A stretch of DNA of 54,353 nucleotides. Source: Geothermobacter hydrogeniphilus. Its GTDB lineage: Bacteria; Desulfobacterota; Desulfuromonadia; Desulfuromonadales; Geothermobacteraceae. Positions 8,818 through 18,830 of this stretch are shown here, piece after piece. The stretch is taken from positions 1 through 54,353 of the forward strand of contig NZ_NAAD01000021.1 in NCBI RefSeq assembly GCF_002093115.1. The letters are read 5' to 3'. Within the stretch, counting starts at the first letter, position 1. Every line of letters begins with the position of its first letter. A model generated the notes under the pieces. It saw only the letters and a program-made list of their open reading frames with translations. It did not search any database and had not been told where the DNA came from. A program made the translations under genes and the position numbers.

Positions 8818-10401
8818 ATGAAGTCCAATCTCAAACTACAGCTCATCTTTACCGACCGGGTCGGAATCGCCGCCGATGTCGCCTCCCTGCTTTCCCGGCA
8901 GGGGGTCAACATCGCCTTCTTCGAGATGGATGTGCGCGCCGACCAGGCCATCATCTACCTCGACGCCGAGGGGTCACAGGACACCGACTGGGAATTTTTT
9001 CTCGACCAACTGCGAACCCTTGCCGACCTGAAGGAGGTGTCCACCATTGAAACTCTTCCCCAGGAAGAACGGGCCAAACGGCTGCAGGTGGCCCTCGACA
9101 GCATTGGCGACGGCATTCTCGGCATTGACAGCCAGGGAAATGTCGCCATCATCAACCGGGTGGCCAAACATATCCTCGGCTGTGACGGCCGCGAAGTGAC
9201 CGGCACCAACATCAGAGAGCTGGATCAGGCCGATCAGCGCCTGGAAAAATGCCTGACGGGTGAATCCTTCACCAACGTCAAAAAAAACCTGATTGCCCCC
9301 GGGGGACGCTTTCAGTTTCTCGCCACCGGCAAACCGATCCGGGATGCCGCCGGGCGCATTGTCGGCGCGGTGGAAATAATGAAAGACATGGAAGAGTTGA
9401 AAGAACTCTCCACCGTCGTCGCGCCCTCCGGACAGTTCAGCTTCAGCGACATGATCGGGCGCAGTCCGGCCCTCACCGAGGCCATCACCTTCGCGCAGAA
9501 AATTGCCCGCACCGATGCGGTGGTGTCCATCTATGGTGAAAGCGGCACCGGCAAAGAACTCTTCGCCAGCGCCATTCATACCGAGAGCGGCCGCAACGGT
9601 CCCTTTGTGCCCATCAACTGCGCGGCACTGCCGGAGAACCTGCTCGAAAGCGAACTGTTCGGCTATGTCGGCGGAGCCTTTTCCGGAGCCCAGAAAGATG
9701 GCAAAGCCGGGCTCTTCGAAGTGGCCGGAAAAGGCACCCTGTTTCTCGACGAAATTGCCGAGATGCCCCTGCCGCTGCAGGCCAAGATGCTGCGCGTCCT
9801 GCAGGAGAAAAAGGTCCGTCGCATCGGCGGCAGCAAGGAGATTCCGGTCAACGCCCGCATCATCACCGCCACCAACAAAAATCTGGCGGAGATGGTGGAA
9901 AAAAAACTCTTCCGCGAAGACCTTTACTATCGCATCTGCGTCTTTCCGATCTACGCCCCGCCACTGCGGGAACGACAGGAAGATATCTCGCTTCTGGTCG
10001 AGCATTTCCTCTTCCACCTCAACTCGCGCCTGGAGAAGAACTGGCAGTCCCTGGCGCCTGAGGCGATGGAGAAACTGCTCCGCTATCCCTGGCCGGGCAA
10101 TATCCGAGAGCTGAAAAACGTCATTGAAAGGGCCGCCATTCTGAGCGACTCCCCACGCATCGAAAGCGAATATATCCTGCTGGGGAAGGAGGTCGGGCGG
10201 GCGATTCAGGGCACCCCGGAAATCGATACCGGAGAATTGGCAACCACGCCCTTGCCGACCCTGATCGAGCGCTGGGAGAAACACTATATTTCCGCCGCCC
10301 TGAAACAGACCCGCAGCAAGCGTCAGGCAGCCCGTTTCCTCGGCATCACCCACACGGCCCTGATCAACCGACTGAAGAAATACGGCCCCGATCTGGATTG
10401 A
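8818..10401 (+). CDS. ACT-PAS-AAA+-Fis sigma-54-dependent activator (TyrR-like), glycine module
   Basis: A 527-residue paralogue of the activator at 6108-7682 with the same domain order: ACT (about 1-75, LKLQLIFTDRVGIAADVA), PAS (about 85-185), AAA+ (about 210-440) and Fis helix-turn-helix (last 45 residues). Walker A GESGTGKE is at residues 240-247, the GAFSGA loop at 286-291 and LFLDE from 308. The end QAARFLGITHTALINRLKKY is almost the same recognition helix as in the paralogue, which fits the shared operator sequence. A palindrome overlaps its last codons and stop, followed by the lpdA-gcv promoter. Control of the glycine cleavage operon, with glycine or serine as possible ACT ligand, is inferred. 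Confidence 0.9.
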   Translation: MKSNLKLQLIFTDRVGIAADVASLLSRQGVNIAFFEMDVRADQAIIYLDAEGSQDTDWEFFLDQLRTLADLKEVSTIETLPQEERAKRLQVALDSIGDGILGIDSQGNVAIINRVAKHILGCDGREVTGTNIRELDQADQRLEKCLTGESFTNVKKNLIAPGGRFQFLATGKPIRDAAGRIVGAVEIMKDMEELKELSTVVAPSGQFSFSDMIGRSPALTEAITFAQKIARTDAVVSIYGESGTGKELFASAIHTESGRNGPFVPINCAALPENLLESELFGYVGGAFSGAQKDGKAGLFEVAGKGTLFLDEIAEMPLPLQAKMLRVLQEKKVRRIGGSKEIPVNARIITATNKNLAEMVEKKLFREDLYYRICVFPIYAPPLRERQEDISLLVEHFLFHLNSRLEKNWQSLAPEAMEKLLRYPWPGNIRELKNVIERAAILSDSPRIESEYILLGKEVGRAIQGTPEIDTGELATTPLPTLIERWEKHYISAALKQTRSKRQAARFLGITHTALINRLKKYGPDLD

Positions 10402-10412
10402 TATCGTTCCAT
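10393..10412. promoter_or_regulatory. Activator palindrome, gcv module, site 1
   Basis: CTGGATTGATATCGTTCCAT, a 20-bp imperfect palindrome. Its first nine bases are the last codons and stop of the activator gene. Its centre is about 306 bp upstream of the predicted lpdA start point. Confidence 0.7.
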
Positions 10413-10431
10413 TGGATCAATTTCGTTCCAC
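10412..10431. promoter_or_regulatory. Activator palindrome, gcv module, site 2
   Basis: TTGGATCAATTTCGTTCCAC shares one base with site 1, giving a 19-bp centre-to-centre distance. The half-site TTTCGTTCCAC is identical to the one at 6058-6068 of the ald module. Confidence 0.7.
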
Positions 10432-10483
10432 TGGTCTGAATTCAACAAGAGTTTCAATAAGTTAAACCATTAACATGAAATAA

Positions 10484-10503
10484 GTGGAATGATATCGTTC
10501 CAC
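10484..10503. promoter_or_regulatory. Activator palindrome, gcv module, site 3 (best copy)
   Basis: GTGGAATGATATCGTTCCAC, symmetric apart from one pair (T/G at positions 7 and 14), is the cleanest copy in the window. It is centred 72 bp downstream of site 2 and about 215 bp upstream of the predicted start point. No equally good third site was found on the ald side. Confidence 0.78.
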
Positions 10504-10680
10504 CTGCAGCACCATCTCTCCCCGCCCCCGAAGCCAACTCCGCCCCTCCGCAACGTCCGGTGGAAAAAAATATCTCCTCCCCGGCGGTGTTGCAAAGTTG
10601 TTTCTTTTTCAGGCTTTAACGCTGTTTTATTTCTCCCGGACAATCCCTCACGGCTACGACTGAACGATATCCCCCCCGGC

Positions 10681-10697
10681 TTGGCAAAGGCCTTGCT
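10681..10697 (+). promoter_or_regulatory. Sigma-54 (-24/-12) promoter of the lpdA-gcv operon
   Basis: TTGGCAAAGGCCTTGCT with GG-N10-GC spacing. Transcription is predicted to start near 10708, about 66 bases before lpdA. That leader is too short for a tandem glycine riboswitch, which often controls gcv genes elsewhere. Confidence 0.83.
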
Positions 10698-10773
10698 CAA
10701 AGAGGCGCAGAACAGCAGCAAAGCAACGCCGAACCGCCACTGATATCGGTTCGAATGAATCAACAGGAGCAGA

Positions 10774-12171
<1,398 letters not shown>

Positions 12172-12198
12172 GAACCACCCCTTACCAAGAGAGGAACC

Positions 12199-13287
12199 AT
12201 GTTGAAAACAACTCCCCTGAACAAAATTCACCGGCAACTGGGCGCCCGTATGGTCGATTTCGGCGGCTGGGACATGCCGGTACAGTATTCCGGTGTCATA
12301 GCCGAACATCTTGCCGTCCGCACTGCTGCCGGCCTGTTCGATGTCTCCCACATGGGAGAAATCGAAGTACGAGGTGCCGACGCCCTCGCCTACATCCAGC
12401 AACTGACCACCAACGATGCCTCGAAACTGAGCGATGGTCAGGTTCAATACTCGGCCATGTGCTACAAAAACGGCGGCGTGGTCGATGACCTGACCCTCTA
12501 CCGTTTTGCCGCCGACCATTACCTGTTCTGCGTCAACGCCTCCAACATCGAAAAAGACTTCGCATGGATGCAGGAGGTGCTGAACAACGGGGAATACACC
12601 GATGTCAGCCTGACCAACCGCAGCGATTCTTTTGCCCAGCTGGCGCTGCAGGGTCCGCGCGCCGACGCTATTCTGGCCAAGCTCACCGATACCGATCTCG
12701 AAGCCATTGAATACTACCGTTTTGCCGAAGGCGAGGTGGCGGGCGCCGCCACCATTATCTCCCGCACCGGCTACACCGGAGAGGCCGGCTTTGAACTCTA
12801 TTTCGCCCCCGAACAGGCCGAAACCATCTGGCAGGCCCTGATGGAAGCAGGGGCTCCCGAGGGGCTGCTACCCATCGGCCTCGGTGCCCGCGACACCCTG
12901 CGACTGGAGAAGAAATACGCCCTCTACGGCCATGAACTCTCGTCCCAGATCACCCCCCTTGAGGGCGGAATCGCCTGGATTACCAAGCTCGACAAACCCT
13001 CCTTCATCGGCAAGGAACCGCTCTGCCAGATGAAAAATGCCGGTGTTCCCCGACGACTGGTCGGCCTGCGCATGACCGAGCCGGGCGTACCGCGGGAACA
13101 CTACCCGGTCTTTATCGGCGACCAGGAGGTCGGCATCGTCACCAGCGGCACCATGTCTCCGTCACTGCGGGTCGGGATTGCCCTGGCGCTTATCTCCACC
13201 GGGCACCATAGCATCGGCACCGAGGTGAGCATCGGCATCCGCAATCGCCAGGTGGCCGCCGAAATCGTCAAAACCCCCTTTGTCTGA
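12199..13287 (+). CDS. gcvT: Glycine cleavage system T protein (aminomethyltransferase)
   Basis: Transfers the one-carbon unit from aminomethyl-lipoyl-H protein to tetrahydrofolate, releasing ammonia. Recognised by the N-terminal [19 protein letters not shown], the FDVSHMGE motif, [14 protein letters not shown], the [11 protein letters not shown] segment that binds folate, and the C-terminal TSGTMSPSL. Its 362 residues are the usual length. GAGAGGAA lies before the ATG. It follows lpdA by 27 bp and precedes gcvH by 63 bp. Confidence 0.97.
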   Translation: MLKTTPLNKIHRQLGARMVDFGGWDMPVQYSGVIAEHLAVRTAAGLFDVSHMGEIEVRGADALAYIQQLTTNDASKLSDGQVQYSAMCYKNGGVVDDLTLYRFAADHYLFCVNASNIEKDFAWMQEVLNNGEYTDVSLTNRSDSFAQLALQGPRADAILAKLTDTDLEAIEYYRFAEGEVAGAATIISRTGYTGEAGFELYFAPEQAETIWQALMEAGAPEGLLPIGLGARDTLRLEKKYALYGHELSSQITPLEGGIAWITKLDKPSFIGKEPLCQMKNAGVPRRLVGLRMTEPGVPREHYPVFIGDQEVGIVTSGTMSPSLRVGIALALISTGHHSIGTEVSIGIRNRQVAAEIVKTPFV

Positions 13288-13350
13288 AAAACAACTTCAA
13301 TCGCCTCCGACGACCGAAAACCACAGCAACCTTTTCAAGGAGAACAGACC

Positions 13351-13734
13351 ATGGACATCCGCAACGAACTGAAATATTCCAAAGATCATGAATGGGTACG
13401 AATCGAAGACGGCATCGCCACCGTCGGCATCAGTGATTTCGCCCAGCAGGCTCTCGGTGATGTGGTTTTCGTCGAACTGCCGGAAATCGGCACCACCCTG
13501 AGCACCGGACAGACCTTCGGTGTGGTGGAATCGGTGAAAGCGGTCTCCGATATCTACGCCCCGGTAGCGGGTGAGGTGGTGAGCATCAACGAAGAACTTC
13601 CGGACACCCCTGACCAGATCAACAGCTCCCCCTACGAAGATGGCTGGCTGGTAAAAATCAAACTTGCCGACAGTCCCGCAGACGGCGAACTGATGGATGC
13701 CGAAGCCTATCGCGCCTGCATCGCCGAACAATAA
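13351..13734 (+). CDS. gcvH: Glycine cleavage system H protein
   Basis: The 127-residue lipoyl carrier that shuttles the aminomethyl group between P, T and L proteins. The lipoylation lysine is in FGVVESVKAVSDIYAPVAGE, and the N-terminal KYSKDHEWVRIEDG is typical. AAGGAG lies before the start. It is the substrate of lipB and lipA, both encoded in this window. It is followed 26 bp later by a gene that is not a known part of the glycine cleavage system. Confidence 0.97.
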   Translation: MDIRNELKYSKDHEWVRIEDGIATVGISDFAQQALGDVVFVELPEIGTTLSTGQTFGVVESVKAVSDIYAPVAGEVVSINEELPDTPDQINSSPYEDGWLVKIKLADSPADGELMDAEAYRACIAEQ

Positions 13735-13760
13735 CGGTCGAAGGGAGAAGGGAGGAATCG

Positions 13761-14504
13761 ATGCGGCACTATCACCGGCTACCACTCGCAGAAAAAGGCC
13801 AAAACATCGCCCGCTTTCTGCATCAGCGACACGCCCTGCTTCCCTTCTCCTGTCCCGAGGAAGCCCCCCTCGCCTTCGAGGTCCGCCGTTCGGTCATTCT
13901 GGATCATGGTTGCGCGGAGCGCAGTCAACACGGCGCCGCCCTGAACCCGGAAGAGTATATCCGCTGGTGCGAAGAATGGCACCGCCATCCCGGGTTCGAC
14001 TGGGCTCTGATCCCCGATGCCGGCGATGAAGCCGACAACGATGCCCTGCTGCGGGCCTGGCCAAAGAAGATCTGCGGGGTCCCCATCTACCATCTGCATG
14101 AAGATCCGCAGCGTTTGCTGCGGCTCGCCGAGCAGTATCCGCTGGTGGCCCTGGGCAGCAACGCCCGGGCCTGGTCAACACCGGGAACCAGTGGCTGGTG
14201 GAGCCGCATGGCGGCTATTCTGGATATCATCTGTGACCAGGACGGCAGACCGCCGTGCAAACTGCACGGAACCGGGATGATGGCGCCCGACATCTTCACC
14301 GCCCTGCCGCTGGCCAGTGTCGACGGCAGCTGCGCGATGCAGAACCAGCAGCCGACGGCACGCTTCGGCAGCTACCGGGCGCTGGAACCGTCACAACGGG
14401 CGCAGGTGATAGCCGACCGCATCGAAGCCCACAACAGTGCCCCGGTCTGGCAGCGTCCCCGCAAACAACTGATGTATCCCGGGCCGCAGAAGATGGCCCT
14501 GTAA
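13761..14504 (+). CDS. TGT/DpdA-like protein embedded in the gcv operon
   Basis: A 247-residue soluble protein, not a known glycine cleavage component. From memory its run of motifs resembles the DpdA/tRNA-guanine-transglycosylase-like family: DWALIPDAGDEADNDALL near residue 80, a GVPIYHLHEDPQRLLRLAEQYP stretch, ALGSNARAWSTPGTSGWW, KLHGTGMMAPDIFTALPLAS and VDGSCAMQN, where DpdA-like proteins have LPLASADST. The aspartate of SVDGS is a candidate for the nucleophile position. No Cys/His zinc site typical of full tRNA TGTs is evident. It has a strong GGGAGG site, starts 26 bp after gcvH and ends 31 bp before gcvPA, so it is co-transcribed. The family call is moderately sure; a nucleoside-modifying role is inference and the link to glycine metabolism is unexplained. 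Confidence 0.55.
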   Translation: MRHYHRLPLAEKGQNIARFLHQRHALLPFSCPEEAPLAFEVRRSVILDHGCAERSQHGAALNPEEYIRWCEEWHRHPGFDWALIPDAGDEADNDALLRAWPKKICGVPIYHLHEDPQRLLRLAEQYPLVALGSNARAWSTPGTSGWWSRMAAILDIICDQDGRPPCKLHGTGMMAPDIFTALPLASVDGSCAMQNQQPTARFGSYRALEPSQRAQVIADRIEAHNSAPVWQRPRKQLMYPGPQKMAL

Positions 14505-14535
14505 CGGTACTGAACAGCCTATTGAGGAGATAGAA

Positions 14536-15885
14536 ATGCGCTACATCCCCCATACCGATGACGATGTCCGGCAGATGCTGGCAACTATCGGTGTCGACAG
14601 CGTCACCGACCTGTTTGTCGAGGTTCCGGAGGCCGTCCGCCTGGACCGGCCTCTCGAACTGCCAGAGCCGATGTCAGAAAGCCAGGTCCTGGCCGAAATG
14701 AAACGGCTGGCGGCCCAGAACGCCACCACCGAAACCCACACCATCTTTCTCGGTGGCGGCGCCTACAATCATTTCATCCCGACGGTGATTGACCAGCTGA
14801 TCTCCCGCAGCGAATTTTATACCGCCTACACCCCCTATCAGCCGGAAATCAGCCAGGGGACCCTGCAGGCCATCTACGAATACCAGACCCTGATCTGTCA
14901 ACTCACCGGCATGGATGTCAGCAATGCCTCCATGTACGACGGTGCTTCGGCCTGCGCCGAAGCGGTGCTGATGGCGGCCCGCGCCACCCGGCGGAAAAAG
15001 ATGCTGCTGGCCGCCAGCCTGCATCCGGAATACCGGGAAACCGTCGCCACTTACTGCCGCCATCTTGATATCGAACTGCTCGACCTCCCCTATCTGCCAA
15101 GTGGCAGAATCGACCAGGCAGCCCTCGCGACCCTGCTCGATACCGAAACGGCAGCGGTGGTCGCCGGCTACCCAAACTTCTTCGGCGTCATCGAAGAACT
15201 GGCCCCGCTGGCCGCTGCCGCCCACCAGGTCGGCGCCCTGCTGGTAACAGCTGTCGCCGAACCGGTGGCACTGGGCCAAATCAAGTCACCCGGAGAACTG
15301 GGCGCCGACATCGTCGTTGGTGAAGGCCAGAGCTTCGGCATGCCGGTTTCCTACGGCGGCCCCGGGGTCGGCTTCTTCGCCGCCCGCCAGAAGACTGTCC
15401 GTTCCATGCCCGGTCGACTGGTCGGCGCCACCCGGGACAAAGACGGCAGGACCGGCTATGTGTTGACCCTGGCAACCCGTGAGCAGCACATCCGCCGCGA
15501 AAAAGCAACGTCCAACATCTGCTCCAATCAGGGGTTGTGTGTGCTGATGGCAACCATCTATCTCTCCCTGCTCGGTCGGCGGGGGCTGCGCGAGGTGGCG
15601 GCCCAGAACCTGGCCAAGGCCGAGTACGCCAAGCAGGCGATCGGCGCCCTGCCCGGTTTCAGCATCCCCTTCAGCGGCCCGACCTTCAATGAGTTCGTTG
15701 TCGAGGTGCCCGGCGATATCGATGTCCTGCTGCTGAAATTGGAGCAGCAGCAGATCCTGGCGGGACTGCCGTTGAAACGTTATGACGCGACAATGGAACA
15801 ACGTCTGCTGATCTGCGTCACCGAGCAGAACAGCAGAGAACAGATCGATATCTTGGTCGAAGCATTGAAAGGAGCTGCGGCATGA
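14536..15885 (+). CDS. gcvPA: Glycine dehydrogenase (decarboxylating) subunit 1
   Basis: The N-terminal-type subunit of two-part P protein. It starts MRYIPHTDDDVRQML, has FLGGGAYNHFIPTVIDQL near residue 70 and YTPYQPEISQGTLQAIYEYQT soon after, and ends with the TFNEFVVE and ERLLICVTE-like segments. Its 449 residues are normal. It has no PLP lysine of its own and works with gcvPB. GAGGAG lies upstream of the ATG. It overlaps gcvPB by 4 bases, which suggests translational coupling of the two subunits. Confidence 0.97.
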   Translation: MRYIPHTDDDVRQMLATIGVDSVTDLFVEVPEAVRLDRPLELPEPMSESQVLAEMKRLAAQNATTETHTIFLGGGAYNHFIPTVIDQLISRSEFYTAYTPYQPEISQGTLQAIYEYQTLICQLTGMDVSNASMYDGASACAEAVLMAARATRRKKMLLAASLHPEYRETVATYCRHLDIELLDLPYLPSGRIDQAALATLLDTETAAVVAGYPNFFGVIEELAPLAAAAHQVGALLVTAVAEPVALGQIKSPGELGADIVVGEGQSFGMPVSYGGPGVGFFAARQKTVRSMPGRLVGATRDKDGRTGYVLTLATREQHIRREKATSNICSNQGLCVLMATIYLSLLGRRGLREVAAQNLAKAEYAKQAIGALPGFSIPFSGPTFNEFVVEVPGDIDVLLLKLEQQQILAGLPLKRYDATMEQRLLICVTEQNSREQIDILVEALKGAAA

Positions 15886-17417
15886 GTCAGACAGAAACGG
15901 TAACCCGGCTCAACAACTGCCCGCCACCGACAGAAGCTGAACGGGCCACCATCAACCGCATCGGCACGGGCGGCCTGGCGCTGCGCGAAAAATTGATCTT
16001 CGAACACAGCGTTGCCGGGCGACAAGGCTACAGCCTGCCGGCCCTCGATGTCCCGGCGGTGGAACTGCCCGAGGCCTTGAATCGAGAAGACATCGTCGGC
16101 TTTCCCGAAGTCTCCGAGGTGGATGTGGTGCGCCACTTCACCCGTCTGTCCACCTGGAACTACGGGCTGGACAGCGGCTTTTACCCCCTCGGCAGCTGCA
16201 CCATGAAATACAACCCCAAGGTCAATGAAGCCGCGGCACGGTTGCCGGGAATGAGCGGATGCCATCCCCATACCCCTGAGCACCTCAGCCAGGGGGCCCT
16301 GGGCCTGATGTTTGAGCTGCAGCAGGCGCTGGCTGAAATCTCCGGATTCGACGCCGTGACCTTGCAGCCGGCCGCCGGAGCCCATGGCGAGCTGGCCGGA
16401 GTGCAGATGATCCGTGCCTGGCATCAGGCGCAGGGCCGGTCGCGGAAAAAGATCCTGATTCCCGACACTGCCCATGGCACCAACCCGGCGACAGCGGCGC
16501 TCTGCGGCTACCAGGTGGTGCCCATCGCTTCCGGGGAATCGGGCATTTTGAGTGCGGCCACGGTGGCCGAGTACATGGATGATGATGTCGCCGCGCTGAT
16601 GGTGACCAATCCCAACACCCTGGGGTTGTTCGAATCGAATATCCGCACCATCTGCGACATCGTCCACCAGGGGGGAGGGCTGGTCTATTGCGATGGCGCC
16701 AATCTCAACGCCCTGATGGGAATCGCCCGTCCCGGTGACCTGGGAATGGATGTCATGCATTTCAACCTGCACAAGACCTTCTCCACCCCGCATGGTGGCG
16801 GCGGTCCCGGTGCCGGACCGGTCGGGGTGACTGAAAAGCTGATCCCCTTCCTGCCGAAACCGCTGGTGGTAAGTGATGCGGGACAGTATCGCCTCAACTT
16901 CGATCGGCCACAGTCCATCGGCCGGATGCGTTCCTTCTACGGCAACTTCGGTATCATGCTGCGCGCCTGGGCCTATATCCTGACCATGGGCGGCGCCGGT
17001 TTGAAACACGCGAGCGAGATGGCGGTACTGAACGCCAACTACATCCGCGCCCGGCTCGAGGATACCTACCATCTGCCCTATCCCAACCGCTCTCTGCACG
17101 AGGTGGTGTTTTCCGATAAACAACTCGCCGGCGACTGCCATACCCTTGACCTGGCCAAACGTCTGATCGATTACGGCTACCATCCACCAACCATCTACTT
17201 CCCGCTGGTGGTTCACGGCGCGATCATGATCGAGCCGACCGAAACTGAAAGCAAGGAGGTCCTGGATGAATTCTGTGATGCCATGCTGGCCATCGCCCGC
17301 GAGGCGGACAGCCATCCCGAACTGCTGCTGCAGGCACCGGGTCTGACCGCGGTGGGTCGGCTCGACGAAACAGCGGCGGCACGCAAGCCGCAACTCTGCT
17401 ACAAACCGGCCGAATAA
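15882..17417 (+). CDS. gcvPB: Glycine dehydrogenase (decarboxylating) subunit 2
   Basis: The PLP-carrying subunit of P protein, which decarboxylates glycine and loads the aminomethyl group on lipoyl-GcvH. The PLP lysine is in MHFNLHKTFSTPHGGGGPG; FYPLGSCTMKYNPK and LQPAAGAHGE are further signatures. Length is 511 residues. The last 30 or so residues are less conserved. The split P protein is common in anaerobes and Gram-positives and differs from the fused GcvP of enterobacteria. Confidence 0.97.
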   Translation: MSQTETVTRLNNCPPPTEAERATINRIGTGGLALREKLIFEHSVAGRQGYSLPALDVPAVELPEALNREDIVGFPEVSEVDVVRHFTRLSTWNYGLDSGFYPLGSCTMKYNPKVNEAAARLPGMSGCHPHTPEHLSQGALGLMFELQQALAEISGFDAVTLQPAAGAHGELAGVQMIRAWHQAQGRSRKKILIPDTAHGTNPATAALCGYQVVPIASGESGILSAATVAEYMDDDVAALMVTNPNTLGLFESNIRTICDIVHQGGGLVYCDGANLNALMGIARPGDLGMDVMHFNLHKTFSTPHGGGGPGAGPVGVTEKLIPFLPKPLVVSDAGQYRLNFDRPQSIGRMRSFYGNFGIMLRAWAYILTMGGAGLKHASEMAVLNANYIRARLEDTYHLPYPNRSLHEVVFSDKQLAGDCHTLDLAKRLIDYGYHPPTIYFPLVVHGAIMIEPTETESKEVLDEFCDAMLAIAREADSHPELLLQAPGLTAVGRLDETAAARKPQLCYKPAE

Positions 17418-17438
17418 TTTCAAGTCCCGATATTTTTC

Positions 17439-17469
17439 GTCCCGGCGCCGTCGCAACCGCCGCCGGGAC
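17439..17469 (+). other. Intercistronic hairpin between gcvPB and glyA
   Basis: GTCCCGGCG (17439-17447) pairs perfectly with CGCCGGGAC (17461-17469). No T-run follows. It may protect the gcv message from 3' decay or partially attenuate downstream genes. Confidence 0.5.
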
Positions 17470-17494
17470 CCTCAGATACGATGGAGATTGAGCT

Positions 17495-18751
17495 ATGTCA
17501 CGCAACAAACTATCTATCCTTGATCCGGCTATCGCCACCAGCATAAGTCGAGAAACCGAACGCCAGGAATATGGTCTCGAATTCATCGCCTCAGAAAATT
17601 TTGTCAGCGAAGCGGTGATGGAAGCCCAGGGTTCGGTCATGACCAACAAATATGCCGAGGGTTATCCGGGCAAGCGTTACTACGGCGGCTGCGAGGTGGT
17701 TGATGTCGCCGAGCAGCTGGCCATCGACCGGGCCCGGGAACTGTTCGGCGCCGAGCACGTCAACGTCCAACCCCATTCCGGGTCTCAGGCCAACATGGCC
17801 GTCTACCTGACGGTCTGCCAACCGGGAGACACGGTCCTGGGCATGAACCTCTCCCACGGCGGACACCTGACCCACGGTTCCCCGGTCAACTTCTCCGGCA
17901 AGCTGTTCAATATCGTCCCCTACGGCATCAGCGAGGAGACCGGTATCATCGACTATGAAGAGGTCGCAGCGTTGGCCAGGAAACACCGGCCCAAACTGAT
18001 CGTGGCCGGTTACAGCGCCTATCCGCGCAGTCTCGATTTTGCCGCCTTCAGACGCATTGCCGATGAGGTCGATGCCCTGCTGATGGTCGACATGGCCCAT
18101 TTTGCCGGATTGGTGGCAGGTGGTCAGCATCCCAGCCCGGTCCCCCACGCCCATTTTGTCACCACCACCACCCACAAAACCCTGCGCGGTCCGCGCGGCG
18201 GGATGATCCTCTGCACCGAGGAGTGGGGCAAAAAAATCAACAGCACCATCTTCCCCGGCATCCAGGGCGGCCCGCTGATGCACGTTATCGCCGCCAAGGC
18301 GGTGGCCTTCAAGGAGGCCCTGGCGCCGGAGTTCAAGGAGTACGCCGCGCAGGTGGTGAGCAATGCCCGGACCCTGGCCACCGAACTGGTTCAGCATGGC
18401 TTCAAGCTGGTCTCCGGCGGCACCGACAACCATCTGATCCTGGTCGATTTCTGCGGCAGCGAGATCACCGGAAAAATGGCCGAAAAGGCCCTGGAAGAAG
18501 CCGGCATCACGGTCAACAAGAACTCGGTCCCCTACGACACCCGCTCTCCCTTCGTCACCAGCGGCATCCGTATCGGCACCCCGGCGGCCACCACCCGCGG
18601 CCTCAAGGAAGAACAGATGGTCAAGGTGGCGGCCTGGATCAAGCGCGCCATCGACAATATCGAGCATCAGGACGAACTGGCCCGCATCCGGGCCGAGGTC
18701 AAGGAACTGTGCCTGGAGTTCCCCCTCTACCCAGACCGTCTGCAGTCATGA
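17495..18751 (+). CDS. glyA: Serine hydroxymethyltransferase
   Basis: A PLP enzyme interconverting glycine plus methylene-THF and serine. The PLP lysine is in [31 protein letters not shown] and [17 protein letters not shown] near the N-terminus are classical. At 418 residues it is full length. A GGAG box lies before the ATG. Placed between the glycine cleavage genes and serine dehydratase, it would convert glycine with the released one-carbon unit into serine, which sdaA then turns into pyruvate. Confidence 0.97.
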   Translation: MSRNKLSILDPAIATSISRETERQEYGLEFIASENFVSEAVMEAQGSVMTNKYAEGYPGKRYYGGCEVVDVAEQLAIDRARELFGAEHVNVQPHSGSQANMAVYLTVCQPGDTVLGMNLSHGGHLTHGSPVNFSGKLFNIVPYGISEETGIIDYEEVAALARKHRPKLIVAGYSAYPRSLDFAAFRRIADEVDALLMVDMAHFAGLVAGGQHPSPVPHAHFVTTTTHKTLRGPRGGMILCTEEWGKKINSTIFPGIQGGPLMHVIAAKAVAFKEALAPEFKEYAAQVVSNARTLATELVQHGFKLVSGGTDNHLILVDFCGSEITGKMAEKALEEAGITVNKNSVPYDTRSPFVTSGIRIGTPAATTRGLKEEQMVKVAAWIKRAIDNIEHQDELARIRAEVKELCLEFPLYPDRLQS

Positions 18752-18764
18752 TCACCCCCGAGCT

Positions 18765-18793
18765 CCCGGCCCGGAGGATGCCCCCGGGCCGGG
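18765..18793 (+). other. Intercistronic hairpin between glyA and sdaA
   Basis: CCCGGCCCGG (18765-18774) pairs perfectly with CCGGGCCGGG (18784-18793), loop of nine. No U-tract follows. It is the third strong GC hairpin between genes of this metabolic region. Confidence 0.5.
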
Positions 18794-18830
18794 GCGTTAC
18801 AACTGCAATCCGGCAGCAGAAGGTTTCCCG

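Noticed and set aside
10402-10773. Glycine riboswitch before the gcv operon
   Set aside because: No tandem aptamer pattern was seen and the predicted leader after the sigma-54 promoter is too short.
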